Of a stretch of 64,000 nucleotides of DNA, positions 18,262-26,053 are shown in pieces; the stretch's first letter is position 1; each line of letters begins with the position of its first letter. The DNA lies in assembly GCF_003353175.1 (NCBI RefSeq), contig NZ_QHKS01000007.1, positions 248,001-312,000 on the forward strand. The letters run 5' to 3'. A program made the translations under genes and the position numbers. The stretch is from Paraburkholderia lacunae (GTDB lineage: Bacteria > Pseudomonadota > Gammaproteobacteria > Burkholderiales > Burkholderiaceae). The notes beneath the pieces are model-generated. The model was not told where the DNA came from. It did no database searches and saw nothing but the letters and a program-made list of their open reading frames with translations.

Positions 18262-18386
18262 TTTCTCCTGGTTGTTCCTGGATGGCTCCTTCACCGTGGT
18301 CGTTTCATTTCCCGTGACCTTGCCGACAACTTCCGCAGCTTTGCTTTTCCTTCCTCGATGCGCCCTTTCACCTGATCCTTGTTCAT
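18262..18386 (-). pseudogene. CsbD-family gene, frameshifted and truncated
   Basis: AAGGAG lies 8 bases before an ATG at 18386 that encodes MNKDQVKGRIEEGKAK, the classic CsbD start. The frame then diverges and stops at 18291, but one frame over the family sequence resumes as AAEVVGKVTGNETTTVKEPS and runs into the SYLF lipoprotein ribosome-binding site. About half of the usual 60-70-residue protein is missing. CsbD proteins are small, highly charged general-stress proteins of unknown action. Confidence 0.72.
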
Positions 18387-18511
18387 GACAAAGCTCCTTG
18401 AACGAGAATGGGTAACCGAGCGAGTTCGCTGTCGCGAATCACTCGCTCGTATCAAAAACACGCGGCAACGACCTTCGCGCGCAGGAGCCCTCCAAAAAGG
18501 ATTTTTCGCGC

Positions 18512-18667
18512 TTATATCTGGCCCAGAAGCAGCAACACAAGCACGACGACTAACAGCACGCCTAGCACGCCGCTGGGCATATAGCCCCACGAACGGCTGT
18601 GCGGCCAGGTCGGTATGGCGCCGATCAACACGAGCACCAGAACGACGATCAATAGTGTTTCCAGCAT
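18512..18667 (-). CDS. DUF3309 family small membrane protein
   Basis: 51 residues: MLETLLIVVLVLVLIGAIPT, then WPHSRSWGYMPSGVLGVLLV and VVLVLLLLGQI. Two hydrophobic helices flank the family signature PTWPxSRSWGYxPSG. GGAGAAG lies about 5 bases before the ATG at 18667. The cellular role of DUF3309 micro-proteins is unknown; they usually occur with CsbD, BON and DUF3096 genes, as in this stretch. Confidence 0.85.
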   Translation of the reverse strand: MLETLLIVVLVLVLIGAIPTWPHSRSWGYMPSGVLGVLLVVVLVLLLLGQI

Positions 18668-18845
18668 GGAACTTCTCCTTCGCGACTTCGCGGCCTGACG
18701 AAATTCGTCGCTATCTCGCCAAGTGGGGCGCGCTCAGGATTCGGATTTTCAGGCACGATAGCCGCACCGCCCAACCAATTGAATCATCGGCCTGACAGTA
18801 GCGGCAATGGCTCAACGGATTGCTGGCGACCGCCGCGCGCAGCCT

Positions 18846-19184
18846 TTATTCCGCCCCCACCTTCAGATGATTCTTGACGCTCTTGACGCCGGATACGTTC
18901 TGCACGACTTCCTCGGCCGCCGACTTGTCGTCGGCGGACGGCACCGAGCCCATCAGCCATACGACGCCCTTGCGCGTCTTCACATGGATATGGGTCGACT
19001 TCACGTTCTTCGCACCGAGCAGTTCGGCCTTCACCTTGGTTGTGATCGCGCCGTCATCGATATGCTGGCCGATCGTTTCCGAGCTGGCGGGCGGAGCTGA
19101 CGCGCTGGTTTGCGCCGTGGCGTTGAGAGCGAATGCAACGCACGCGATACTGCCGGCAGCCTTGAGGAATGGAATCGTCTTCAT
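18846..19184 (-). CDS. BON domain-containing periplasmic protein
   Basis: 112 residues. MKTIPFLKAAGSIACVAFAL followed by NATAQ is a Sec signal peptide. The mature part is one BON domain: DDGAITTKVKAELLGAKNVK, THIHVKTRKGVVWLMGSV, and EEVVQNVSGVKSVKNHLKV. BON domains (as in OsmY) bind phospholipid and appear in osmotic and envelope stress. GGAGAAATT precedes the ATG at 19184. It lies with the DUF3309, CsbD and SYLF genes, a typical stress grouping. Confidence 0.88.
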   Translation of the reverse strand: MKTIPFLKAAGSIACVAFALNATAQTSASAPPASSETIGQHIDDGAITTKVKAELLGAKNVKSTHIHVKTRKGVVWLMGSVPSADDKSAAEEVVQNVSGVKSVKNHLKVGAE

Positions 19185-19802
19185 AATTTCTCCGTCCTGT
19201 GATTGATAAGAATTACGGTCTTGTTGCCTTGCGATCGTCGCGGTTGATGCCACCGATGACACGCGTGGGATCGTTGCCGCCACGGTTCCGTCAGACCCGT
19301 TATCGACACCGGATTCGAGTGATTGCGCAGCGCCTACTGATGATCCTGCGCAGCGGCACGGGTTCGCGCATACCACGTGTGTCCGCAAGCAGCGTGCCGG
19401 ATGCGTTTGCTGAGGCAGGGAGATTCGCGCAACGCGTCGTATGGGGCGATGTTCAGCCGAAGATCGGGACAAACTGCCCAGTCCGCCACGCGGCCTCGGG
19501 GAGGTCCGGATTTTGCCGGTGACTTGTAAAAAAGACGCGAACGGGTACTCGCAGTCCGCGTGGAGAATAAAGCAAAGCGCGCAGCCGACATTGCGCGAGC
19601 AGACGAATAACAAAACGCGACTGCGCTGCACGCGGCGAAGACCGGTGCGAGTTCATGTGCTTTCCCGAGCCACACACCAAGCGCCGCCGTCGCGAGCGCG
19701 AAACCTGAGGCGAGCGAAAAAATCAGCCGCGCTGTGCGCCGCGTCACGCTGGATGCGCCCGTTAGATGCGAGCGGAACGCGTACCACGCCTACATTCCAA
19801 CG
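19185..19802. other. Long intergenic stretch with one weak candidate gene
   Basis: The minus-strand frame 19334-19747 starts with a GTG and encodes a plausible membrane-like N-terminus (MTRRTARLIFSLASGFALAT, then AALGVWLGKAHELAPVFAA), but its second half is basic, unrecognisable sequence. It could be the head of a frameshifted membrane protein. Nothing else in the stretch is supported. Confidence 0.35.
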
Positions 19803-19946
19803 ATGAAGCACGGGGACAGCCTGAAGCACTACGGCCTGTTCGAGATGATCGGCGAGCAACACTTCTTTCCTACTGTCGGGCAAGCGGTGAACCGCTATCT
19901 GGAGTCGCATCCGGTCGGATGGCACGACTGGGAGAATGAGGCGTAG
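19803..19946 (+). CDS. Possible small hypothetical protein
   Basis: A 47-codon frame beginning MKHGDSLKHYGLFEMIGEQH and ending GWHDWENEA. The composition (few arginines, many aromatic and acidic residues) is unlike a random GC-rich frame. No good ribosome-binding site is visible and no family is recognised. It may be part of a longer frame starting at 19734. Confidence 0.35.
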   Translation: MKHGDSLKHYGLFEMIGEQHFFPTVGQAVNRYLESHPVGWHDWENEA

Positions 19947-20128
19947 ACGTGCCGCGCTACCAAGGCAGCGTGCTATTTATGCTGATGTACACGGGACGGC
20001 GTTGTCGCATTATTGACCTTTCCGTAAATCATGACATTAGCTGGATTAGCCTGGACCGGACCTGACAGGTAGTCGGGAAAGCGAATTAACGAAGGCGATT
20101 CAGTGAGGAATCAGTTTCTCCCTGGCGC

Positions 20129-20710
20129 CTACTTGCTCGTTCCGGGCGTGACGGATATCGCAACCGCTTCGGTATGCACAATCTCAACCTGATCACCCTG
20201 GCGAATGTTCTTCAGTTGCTCGGGGTTCACCAACACATCCATCGTGCCCTGCGGCTCCTTTATTGTGACGTGTTTCCCCTTTGCATCAATGGCAACGACA
20301 TCGCCCACTACCGTCACCTCGCGACTGATTGTGCCGCCCGGTTCGGTCCCGGACGCGGCCGGATGCAAGGTCTGCCGCTCCGTGGCAGACCGCGGGCCGC
20401 TTGTTTTTCTAAGACTCAGCGACCTCGCCTCCCGGTACTCGGTGGTGACCACATCGCCAACCTTGAGCTGATCAAAGTTGCGCACTTCCTCGCCCGCCTC
20501 AAGTTCTTCGACCCGGCCGTGCTTGTCCTTGAGCGTGACGGTCCGGGTAGCGGGATTAATGGCGACGACCGTGGCAATGACCGTTGCCGTTCCTGTCACG
20601 GTGGTCTTGTCTGTTTCTTTTTTGACCTCCACAGACGTCTGTGGCTGGGCAAATGCCGGGCAGGTGATCATGGCGACGGCGGCCGCCACAAGGACATACG
20701 GGATCTTCAT
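20129..20710 (-). CDS. Conserved periplasmic protein of unknown function
   Basis: 193 residues. MKIPYVLVAAAVAMITCPAF followed by AQ is a clear Sec signal peptide. The mature protein has two similar beta-rich halves: TATVIATVVAINPATRTVTL with KDKHGRVEEL, and EVTVVGDVVAIDAKGKHVTI with KEPQGTMDVLV. Each is followed by a segment like QLKVGDVVTTEYREA and NIRQGDQVEIVHTEA, so it is probably an internal duplication of an OB-like fold. AAGGAGCACGGCAATG gives a strong ribosome-binding site. No domain name can be assigned with confidence. Confidence 0.75.
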   Translation of the reverse strand: MKIPYVLVAAAVAMITCPAFAQPQTSVEVKKETDKTTVTGTATVIATVVAINPATRTVTLKDKHGRVEELEAGEEVRNFDQLKVGDVVTTEYREARSLSLRKTSGPRSATERQTLHPAASGTEPGGTISREVTVVGDVVAIDAKGKHVTIKEPQGTMDVLVNPEQLKNIRQGDQVEIVHTEAVAISVTPGTSK

Positions 20711-21375
20711 TGCCGTGCTCCTTGGGATGGCGGTGGGTCAGTACCGCCTAATGCGGAAGTGGCCTCACCATTGGATCAGCTCCGGAAAGATTCAATTGGA
20801 CTTTCTCTCATATCCCGCTACGGCGCGCATAGGGACATGTCCCTAGCGTGGTAACAATTAAAGCTGTATCCCGTGATCATGTCCATCCTTGAACGGGATT
20901 GTCGGATGACGCATGGGAGGTCCTTCCACCTCACGTGTGGCTGTCGACGCCTCCTCGGCCATGACGGCCCCTTGAGATGGCCGATCACGCTACCGTTTTA
21001 GAATGTCTCCAAACGAGAATGTCGAATGGTTTAGGTGCCCCGATGCTGACGGTCGTCGCCTGCCACTCCTGGTCGTGGGTAAGCTCGGCCGAAGGCCCTA
21101 TATGGATGATCGCTCACCATTCCTGGGGAAACGTGGTCAGGGTGTAAGCCCGGCCGTGGAGGAGAAACAATTTGTCGCATTTGTTGCGATTCTCCATTCC
21201 CGGAATCACAGACGCACTTCGCTGGACGGTCTATAACGAAACTGTAGGTGGGATGACTTGCTGCTTTACACCAACCCTGAAGTCAGCGAATTCAACCTGG
21301 GCAGTATAGGGATTGCGATCTGACGAATCCATGATCTCTTTTCGAATCTCGATTGGTTGGATGTCGGAGGTGACC
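20711..21375. other. Long intergenic stretch with a perfect palindrome
   Basis: No supported gene. It contains the 16-bp palindrome at 20830-20845, about 120 bases upstream of the periplasmic-protein gene. The frame 21003-21236 has no clear ribosome-binding site and no recognisable product. Confidence 0.45.
20830..20845. promoter_or_regulatory. Perfect 16-bp palindrome, candidate operator
   Basis: TAGGGACATGTCCCTA is fully self-complementary and lies 120-135 bases upstream of the start of the periplasmic-protein gene at 20710. This is the form of a dimeric repressor or activator site. No regulator gene is nearby. Confidence 0.4.
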
Positions 21376-21609
21376 ATGGAGCACCAGTACGGCGGCTGGA
21401 TCATTGACGCAACTCCGGATTTCTCCCTTGGGAAATTCTTCGCGCATGCGCGGCTAACCCGCAGCTCGCCAGATAGTGATGTAGGCGTTCAAAAGCACAT
21501 CGAACGCGATCTTGCATGGTTCGACACCGAGGCCGAGGCGATCCACGTTGCGCATCAATGGGCACTTGCCTGGATCGACATGCGCGAAAGCAGTGCCGCC
21601 ACTACGTAA
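21376..21609 (+). CDS. Conserved small hypothetical protein
   Basis: 77 residues: MEHQYGGWIIDATPDFSLGK, then FFAHARLTRSS and HIERDLAWFDTEAEAIHVAH, ending WALAWIDMRESS. A protein of this form (PDFSLGxFFAHA...IERDLAWFDTExEAIxxAxxWA) is widespread in Burkholderia and Paraburkholderia. GGAGG at 21366-21370 lies 5 bases before the ATG. Cytosolic; function unknown. Confidence 0.7.
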   Translation: MEHQYGGWIIDATPDFSLGKFFAHARLTRSSPDSDVGVQKHIERDLAWFDTEAEAIHVAHQWALAWIDMRESSAATT

Positions 21610-22122
21610 GCTAATAATGTCCCGGCCGAGACTCGGGCTAAATAAAGCGCCGGATGCATCGTGCTGGACCGGACTAATCGCAGAAGAGAACCGGAATCAG
21701 CGATCACCACGGCTGCTTCGGCCCATCCTGTCGGATGGGCCGCTATTCTGCCGCCATCGAGGCGTGATCGTTCAATGCTCGTCGGTCGTGATCGCGCGCT
21801 ACAGATTGCAGAAAGCGAGCGTGTACGTTTGTGGACTGCGCCCCCTCATGGTGAGCGGCAATCTTTTACGCTGATCTGACAGCGGTCGGGAACGCTTGTT
21901 AAGAATGTTTGCCTGCCTTCATATCGGACACGGCTTCTGGCATAAACCGCCGCGTCGCTATTCAGCAATGCATAAGATTCCGTTAAAGGAAAAGCGGCTT
22001 AGTTTATTTGCAGTGCTGGAGAAAAACCGAAACGGGTCGGCCGGACGCCTGAACGCTCGGCTTGATCAGAGAGGAGAGCTGCTCGTTTAGCACCCAACTA
22101 AAACCAGCCTGGGAAAATAGCG
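21610..22122. other. Intergenic stretch, nothing recognised
   Basis: Base composition is lower in G+C than the flanks around 21880-22020. Short frames only; no recognisable protein, RNA gene or strong hairpin. Confidence 0.4.
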
Positions 22123-22392
22123 ATGAACAAGGAACGAAAGACCGGTCGCATGGACGACATGAAGATTTACCAATCGGCTTACGTGCTGGAATTGGCGAGA
22201 GGAAGTTCTTACATCGCCAGCACATTGACACCCGCCACTCTACGAGCCGCCATTGTCGAGGCGTGTCGCGAATTTCGCGAGCAATACGGTGCTGACAAGG
22301 TCCATATCTTTCGCGAACTGCTCGCCAGGAGCCTCGAGAAACGGGACAATCGGAAAGCCGCGGCGGTGGTACGGAGTTTTGATCTGCTGTGA
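22123..22392 (+). CDS. Possible hypothetical protein
   Basis: 89 codons: MNKERKTGRMDDMKIYQSAY ... VEACREFREQYGADKVHIFR ... KAAAVVRSFDLL. The charged, helix-favouring composition looks like real protein rather than a shadow frame. A purine-rich GGGAAAA lies 9 bases upstream. An ATG at 22150 is an alternative start. No family is recognised. Confidence 0.45.
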   Translation: MNKERKTGRMDDMKIYQSAYVLELARGSSYIASTLTPATLRAAIVEACREFREQYGADKVHIFRELLARSLEKRDNRKAAAVVRSFDLL

Positions 22393-22579
22393 AGTGACTG
22401 GCGCAGCGAACGCGCAGCTCTACGCGTCAATTTGTGTTTCGGGTCTGTCCGACGCCAGAACAAGGTTTGGACGTGCCGCGATGAGGCGAGGGAGGCTTGC
22501 GCGAGATAGCGAGCGAAGCGTTTGCCGCTCCGTTCAGGTACGAATCGTGCTCTGTTTCCAGTATTTGATGGAGGGCAAA

Positions 22580-22730
22580 TGATGAAGCCTAGGCGGTCAC
22601 GCTCGGCTGGCACGGCGAGCGCTACTGGGACGGCCACCGCTATTGGGAGCACGACGAATGGATGCACCGTCATCCGCATGAGCGCGACCCGCGGCGCGAC
22701 CGCGAGCACGAGCATCGCGAATACTGACAA
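22580..22730 (+). pseudogene. Remnant of a small exported His/Trp/Tyr-rich protein
   Basis: The frame from 22593 encodes GWHGERYWDGHRYWEHDEW, then MHRHPHERDPRRDREHEHRE and Y before a TGA at 22728-22730. The WHGxRYWDGHRYW motif is typical of the C-terminus of small exported proteins common in Burkholderiaceae. GGAGG and tandem ATGs at 22580-22585 lie upstream in another frame, so signal peptide and body have apparently been lost by deletion plus frameshift. Confidence 0.45.
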
Positions 22731-22817
22731 CCCGCGCTAAGCGATGTCGCGCGCCTGCTTGCCTCGCGCGACAAGTGCGCTCAACTCTCTGATCCTGATC
22801 TGAACAAGGGGAAGATA

Positions 22818-22952
22818 ATGATCCGATTGATTGCATGGATGCTGATTGCTGGTACCGCAGTTCTCGCCGGCTGCAACACGATGGCGGGCGCAGGCCAGGA
22901 CATTTCGAAGGGAGGCCAGGCGATCAAGAATGAGGCACAGGAATCCAAGTAA
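22818..22952 (+). CDS. Entericidin A/B family small lipoprotein
   Basis: 44 residues: MIRLIAWMLIAGTAVLAGC is a lipoprotein signal with lipobox LAGC, then NTMAGAGQDISKGGQAIKNE and AQESK. The short GAGxDIxxGGxAIxxxA body is the entericidin signature. Entericidins are tiny membrane lipoproteins made in stationary phase; EcnB promotes lysis and EcnA opposes it in Escherichia coli. AAGGGGAAG lies about 5 bases before the ATG. A hairpin at 23030-23057 probably terminates its transcript. Confidence 0.88.
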   Translation: MIRLIAWMLIAGTAVLAGCNTMAGAGQDISKGGQAIKNEAQESK

Positions 22953-23454
22953 GGGAACCAGCTGAGCGAGTGCGCCAACGACACGAGGGGCCGAACTCAA
23001 CAAACCCATTCGCGCCCCATCATCGCAGCAAACGCGGCGCCTCTACAGGCCGCGTTTTCAATTGCGCTCGGTGATTGTCTTACCCTCTCACAACGACGCG
23101 CAAGGCGCCGTCCATCTGTTGACCGACAGCGACGCGCTCGCCTCCGCTGAGAAGCTGCCGACCGCAAGGTGCGTTGACTTAGCGCACTGGTCCACGTTGC
23201 AGCGAGCAAGCAACGTGCAGAGGGCGTCGAAAACCCGAATGAGCCAGTCGATGCCCCTCTCACGCGTGCACCAGCGGGCCGCGATCGGATGTCGAAATCT
23301 GCGCGAGTGGCAGACCTGCTCGCTGCACGGCGGACGCGACCGTAGTTTGCTGCCCAAGATTGGCAGCGCGCCGGTTGCTCTCTTTCGCAACCGGCGCTAC
23401 GTGAGTCTCGTACACCGTGAACCGTTACGTGTGGCGCTCCCAAAGGACTGGTAA
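22953..23454. other. Intergenic stretch with a terminator
   Basis: Contains the hairpin at 23030-23057. The frame 23062-23454 abuts the CsbD-like start codon but shows no recognisable protein or ribosome-binding site. Confidence 0.4.
23030..23060 (+). terminator. Rho-independent terminator of the entericidin gene
   Basis: AAACGCGGC (23030-23038) pairs with GCCGCGTTT (23049-23057), a perfect 9-bp stem with a 10-base loop ending in TTTT, 78 bases after the stop codon. Confidence 0.65.
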
Positions 23455-23722
23455 ATGGAAACGACCAAGACAGAAGGCGCCCTGCGCGGTGCTGCAGGCG
23501 CGGTGCAGGAAACGATCGGCACGCTGACAGGTGACGCCGGCGCGCAGATCGCTGGCTCAGCAAAGGAGCTACGCGGTAAGGCACAGCAACCGAGTGCAGA
23601 TGCCACCAGCCTCGCGCGCGACAAAGACAAAGATAATGGCCAATCCGCTCGACGCCCTCGCAGGCGCGGCTGCGCTCGGGTTCGTGCTGGGCGCGCTATG
23701 GTCATTCAATCGATGCGATTTC
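23455..23722 (+). pseudogene. CsbD/DUF883-like protein gene, frameshifted
   Basis: The start METTKTEGALRGAAGAVQET, then IGTLTGDAGAQIAGSAKELR and GKAQQPSADA, matches the CsbD-type N-terminus of Burkholderia membrane-anchored stress proteins. After RDKDKDN the expected C-terminal anchor appears in the next frame as NPLDALAGAAALGFVLGALW followed by SFNR (glycine-zipper membrane helix of the DUF883 type). A single indel near 23635 therefore splits the gene, and the expected stop after the anchor is also lost. AAAGGA precedes the ATG. Confidence 0.68.
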
Positions 23723-23816
23723 CGCGACAACGACATGCGGGGGCGCCAGGCGAAACGGCGAGAGGATCCGCTCGCCATGCCAGGCCCCGTAATCATCGCG
23801 TTGCGGAATCGAGAGA

Positions 23817-24749
23817 ATGACGCGCGCCATGGTCGCGAAACCGAGGAAAAAAGCGGCGCGCAATCGCGCATTGCGATTCGTCGTCGCCCATCCTTTTCGG
23901 TTCATCATTCAGGTCGTCAAAGCGTTTCGACGAAATCAAGGACTCCTGCTGGCTGGTGCTATTGCGTACTATGCACTGCTTTCGATTGTGCCGTTGCTGA
24001 TTCTAGTGACTATTGCATTTAGTCACGTCATCGGTCAGCAGTTGCTGCTCGATACGTTGGAACGTTTGCTCAAGTGGCTCGTGCCGGGGCAGTCGAAAGC
24101 GATCGTTAGCGAACTGTCTAATTTCCTCACGCATCGTGCGGTGGTGAGCTGGTTTCTCGTCGTCACGATGATCTTCTTTAGTTCGCTTGCGTTCACCGTC
24201 CTGGAAAACGCGCTGTCGATCATCTTCGTGCATCGGGTCGCCGTCCGGCGCCGGCACTTCTTGATATCAGCGATCGTGCCTTATTGCTTTAGCCTTTCGC
24301 TTGGTGTCGGAGTGCTACTCGTTACACTCGTATCGAGCAGCTTGCAGGCAGTTGGGGCCGATAGCGTGGTGCTGTTCGGGCACAATATGTCGTTGACGGG
24401 GGCAACACGCGCCGTCCTTTACCTGTTCGGTTTCGCCGGCGAGATATTGGTTTTAACTGCTGTTTACCTGGTCTTTCCCGCCGGACGTACGACGCTTCGT
24501 CACGCATTCATGGGCGCGGTGGCGGCCGCTGTTCTTTGGGAGATCACGCGTCGAGTGCTGGTCTGGTATTTCGCGAGCTTGTCGCAGGTGAGCGTCGTAT
24601 ACGGATCGTTGACCACTGCCATCGTCGTACTGTTCAGCCTTGAAGCATTGGCCACCCTTCTTTTGTTTGGAGCGCAACTGATTGCCGAATACGAGCGGTT
24701 GAACGCAAGCACCAACCCGACGGAGCCAGAGGCGCTCGAAACGGATTAG
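23817..24749 (+). CDS. YihY/BrkB-family inner-membrane protein
   Basis: 310 residues with six membrane helices. Landmarks are FRRNQGLLLAGAIAYYALLS, IVPLLILVTIAF, the WEITRRVLVWYF segment and the C-terminal SVVYGSLTTAIVVLFSLEAL, all conserved in YihY/BrkB (formerly misnamed ribonuclease BN). The family is implicated in serum resistance and envelope functions; the transported molecule is unknown. The ATG at 23817 has GAGAGA just upstream; 23829 is an alternative start. The gene is intact although both neighbours are damaged or fragmentary. Confidence 0.85.
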   Translation: MTRAMVAKPRKKAARNRALRFVVAHPFRFIIQVVKAFRRNQGLLLAGAIAYYALLSIVPLLILVTIAFSHVIGQQLLLDTLERLLKWLVPGQSKAIVSELSNFLTHRAVVSWFLVVTMIFFSSLAFTVLENALSIIFVHRVAVRRRHFLISAIVPYCFSLSLGVGVLLVTLVSSSLQAVGADSVVLFGHNMSLTGATRAVLYLFGFAGEILVLTAVYLVFPAGRTTLRHAFMGAVAAAVLWEITRRVLVWYFASLSQVSVVYGSLTTAIVVLFSLEALATLLLFGAQLIAEYERLNASTNPTEPEALETD

Positions 24750-24787
24750 GGATGCAGGTGTCGCGACCTCGGGCGCGATTCCAGGCG

Positions 24788-25186
24788 CTAGGCCTTTACG
24801 GTGAGCAGATTCGCGTCGCGCGTGAGCAGCCAGCGGCCGTTCGTGTCTTTGCGCAGCAGGGTAAGCGTGTGGCCCGCGCGCCGCACGGCCTGCGTAGCGC
24901 CGGGCGGCGTCACGGTTATGTCGATGAAGTTGCGGATGAAGGCCCACTCTCCAAGCACCTTAAGCTCGACGATGTCGGCCGAGCCTTCGATGCGCATGCC
25001 CGGCTGCGCCGCCGACGCGGCCGCAAAGGCCGCTTTGCCGAACGGCTCCTGACCCGGCACCATGAACACCACGTCGTCAGTCATCAGGCTGAGTACTTTC
25101 TCGGTATCTCCGGCAATGCTTGCAGACATCCAGGTGTCCACAAGATCGCGGATCGCGCGTTCGTCACCCGTCATCATGGTTTCCAT
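24788..25186 (-). CDS. SgcJ/YybH-type NTF2-fold protein (DUF4440-like)
   Basis: About 132 residues in an NTF2-like (SnoaL) fold: DERAIRDLVDTWMSASIAGD, then VLSLMTDDVVFMVPGQEPFG, GEWAFIRNFIDITVTP and a closing NGRWLLTRDANLLT. Such proteins are stand-alone alpha-beta barrels, some enzymes (isomerases), most uncharacterised. The ATG at 25186 matches the usual family start; a GTG at 25219 would add 11 residues. Neither has a strong ribosome-binding site. Confidence 0.75.
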   Translation of the reverse strand: METMMTGDERAIRDLVDTWMSASIAGDTEKVLSLMTDDVVFMVPGQEPFGKAAFAAASAAQPGMRIEGSADIVELKVLGEWAFIRNFIDITVTPPGATQAVRRAGHTLTLLRKDTNGRWLLTRDANLLTVKA

Positions 25187-25234
25187 GTCTATTGCGGTGT
25201 CATCGATTGTAGCAAGCACCGTTCAACGAACGAA

Positions 25235-25546
25235 TCAGGGCATGGCGGAGATATCTTGCTGCGACCGGACGGGCCCGTGATCCTCGAAACGCTCGACGCG
25301 CACCTCGACCGCGTCCTTAGGCACGGTCAGTCGCGTGCGGGCGAGCAGCGCATCCGCGGGCGCGGTGCCGTCCGCGTTCAGGCGCCTCACTTTGTTGAAC
25401 ACCACGAAAAAGCTCCCCGGTGTGACGGAGGCCGACGCATAGCCCTGCGCGTCGTGGTCGGCGAAGCGCAGATCGGGGTTGTTCGTCGTCAGGAAGGCGT
25501 CGAACTTGGCCGGCGTGGCAATCAGCGACGTGAGCGGCGTGCCGCT
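25235..25546 (-). pseudogene. C-terminal fragment of a PhoD-like phosphatase gene
   Basis: The frame reads GTPLTSLIATPAKFDAFLTT, NNPDLRFADHDAQGYASASV, then FFVVFNKVRRLNADGTAPAD and a TGA at 25235. NPDLRFADHDAQGYA and FNKVxxLNADGTAPAD resemble the C-terminus of Burkholderia alkaline-phosphatase-D-type proteins. A TAG lies immediately upstream at 25547-25549, and the catalytic part is missing. The family call rests on these two motifs and is moderate. Confidence 0.45.
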
Positions 25547-25858
25547 CTACGCGCCCTTCATATAGGTATAGAAGGACGTGCAGTTGATGCCTGCGCAGAT
25601 GAAATCAACGATCACTGGGCCGATGATAATGACTTCGGCGGCGCCGCCTTCCAGATAGGCCGCCACCCTTCGATCAATGTCACAAATCCTGTCGCTATCG
25701 AGAAGCACTTCGACGCAGAGGTCGGGCACGAACGGGACCGGGTCGTCGCGGTCGAAACCTTCCCGCTGATCGGCAATCTTGTAGATTTTCTTGGCCGGCT
25801 TCAGCGCTCGCAACTGCATGTCTGTGAGCATGAGAGCTCGTCGAACGCATACCGTCAA
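25547..25858 (-). pseudogene. Mosaic fragment: integrase N-terminus joined to Uma2-type nuclease piece
   Basis: From the ATG at 25831 the frame encodes MLTDMQLRALKPAKKIYKIA, the conserved N-terminus of DUF4102-type tyrosine recombinases (phage and island integrases). After 22 residues it switches to FVPDLCVEVLLDSDRICDID and RRVAAYLEGGAAEVIIIG, which resembles the Uma2 (DUF820) restriction-nuclease fold (PDLVVEVLSPSD...YLEAG...VWVVD). A third unrelated tail ends at 25547. Neither protein can work. The position next to the 3' end of guaA, with the integrase start facing away from it, suggests the scar of an integrated element. Confidence 0.6.
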
Positions 25859-26013
25859 CCGATACCGTCAGACTGATTTGACGGTATCGGACAAGGCCGT
25901 CCGAGGAAGAAATGTCGGTACCGTCACCGATACCGACATTTCCTCCAGGTATTGCCCGGATCACAGCAGACCACACCGGGCAATAAACTCATGTTTTCAA
26001 ACGGAAAAACATG
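25849..26013. repeat. Cluster of nested inverted and direct repeats downstream of guaA
   Basis: Four stem-loops follow one another: CCGATACCGTCA (25859-25870) with TGACGGTATCGG (25879-25890); GAAATGTCGGTA (25909-25920) with TACCGACATTTC (25931-25942); TATTGCCCGG (25950-25959) with CCGGGCAATA (25976-25985); and CATGTTTT (25990-25997) with AAAACATG (26006-26013). ATACCGTCA also occurs twice as a direct repeat (25849-25857, 25862-25870), and ACCGTCA-CCGATACCG recurs at 25920-25935. The first two share the same iterated core. Confidence 0.75.
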
Positions 26014-26053
26014 GAAAACCGGACCTCCCGGAACGACTTGGGAGCAGTTTGAT

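Noticed and set aside
21003-21236. 77-codon frame in the gap after the palindrome
   Set aside because: No ribosome-binding site, no recognisable motif, and composition close to background.
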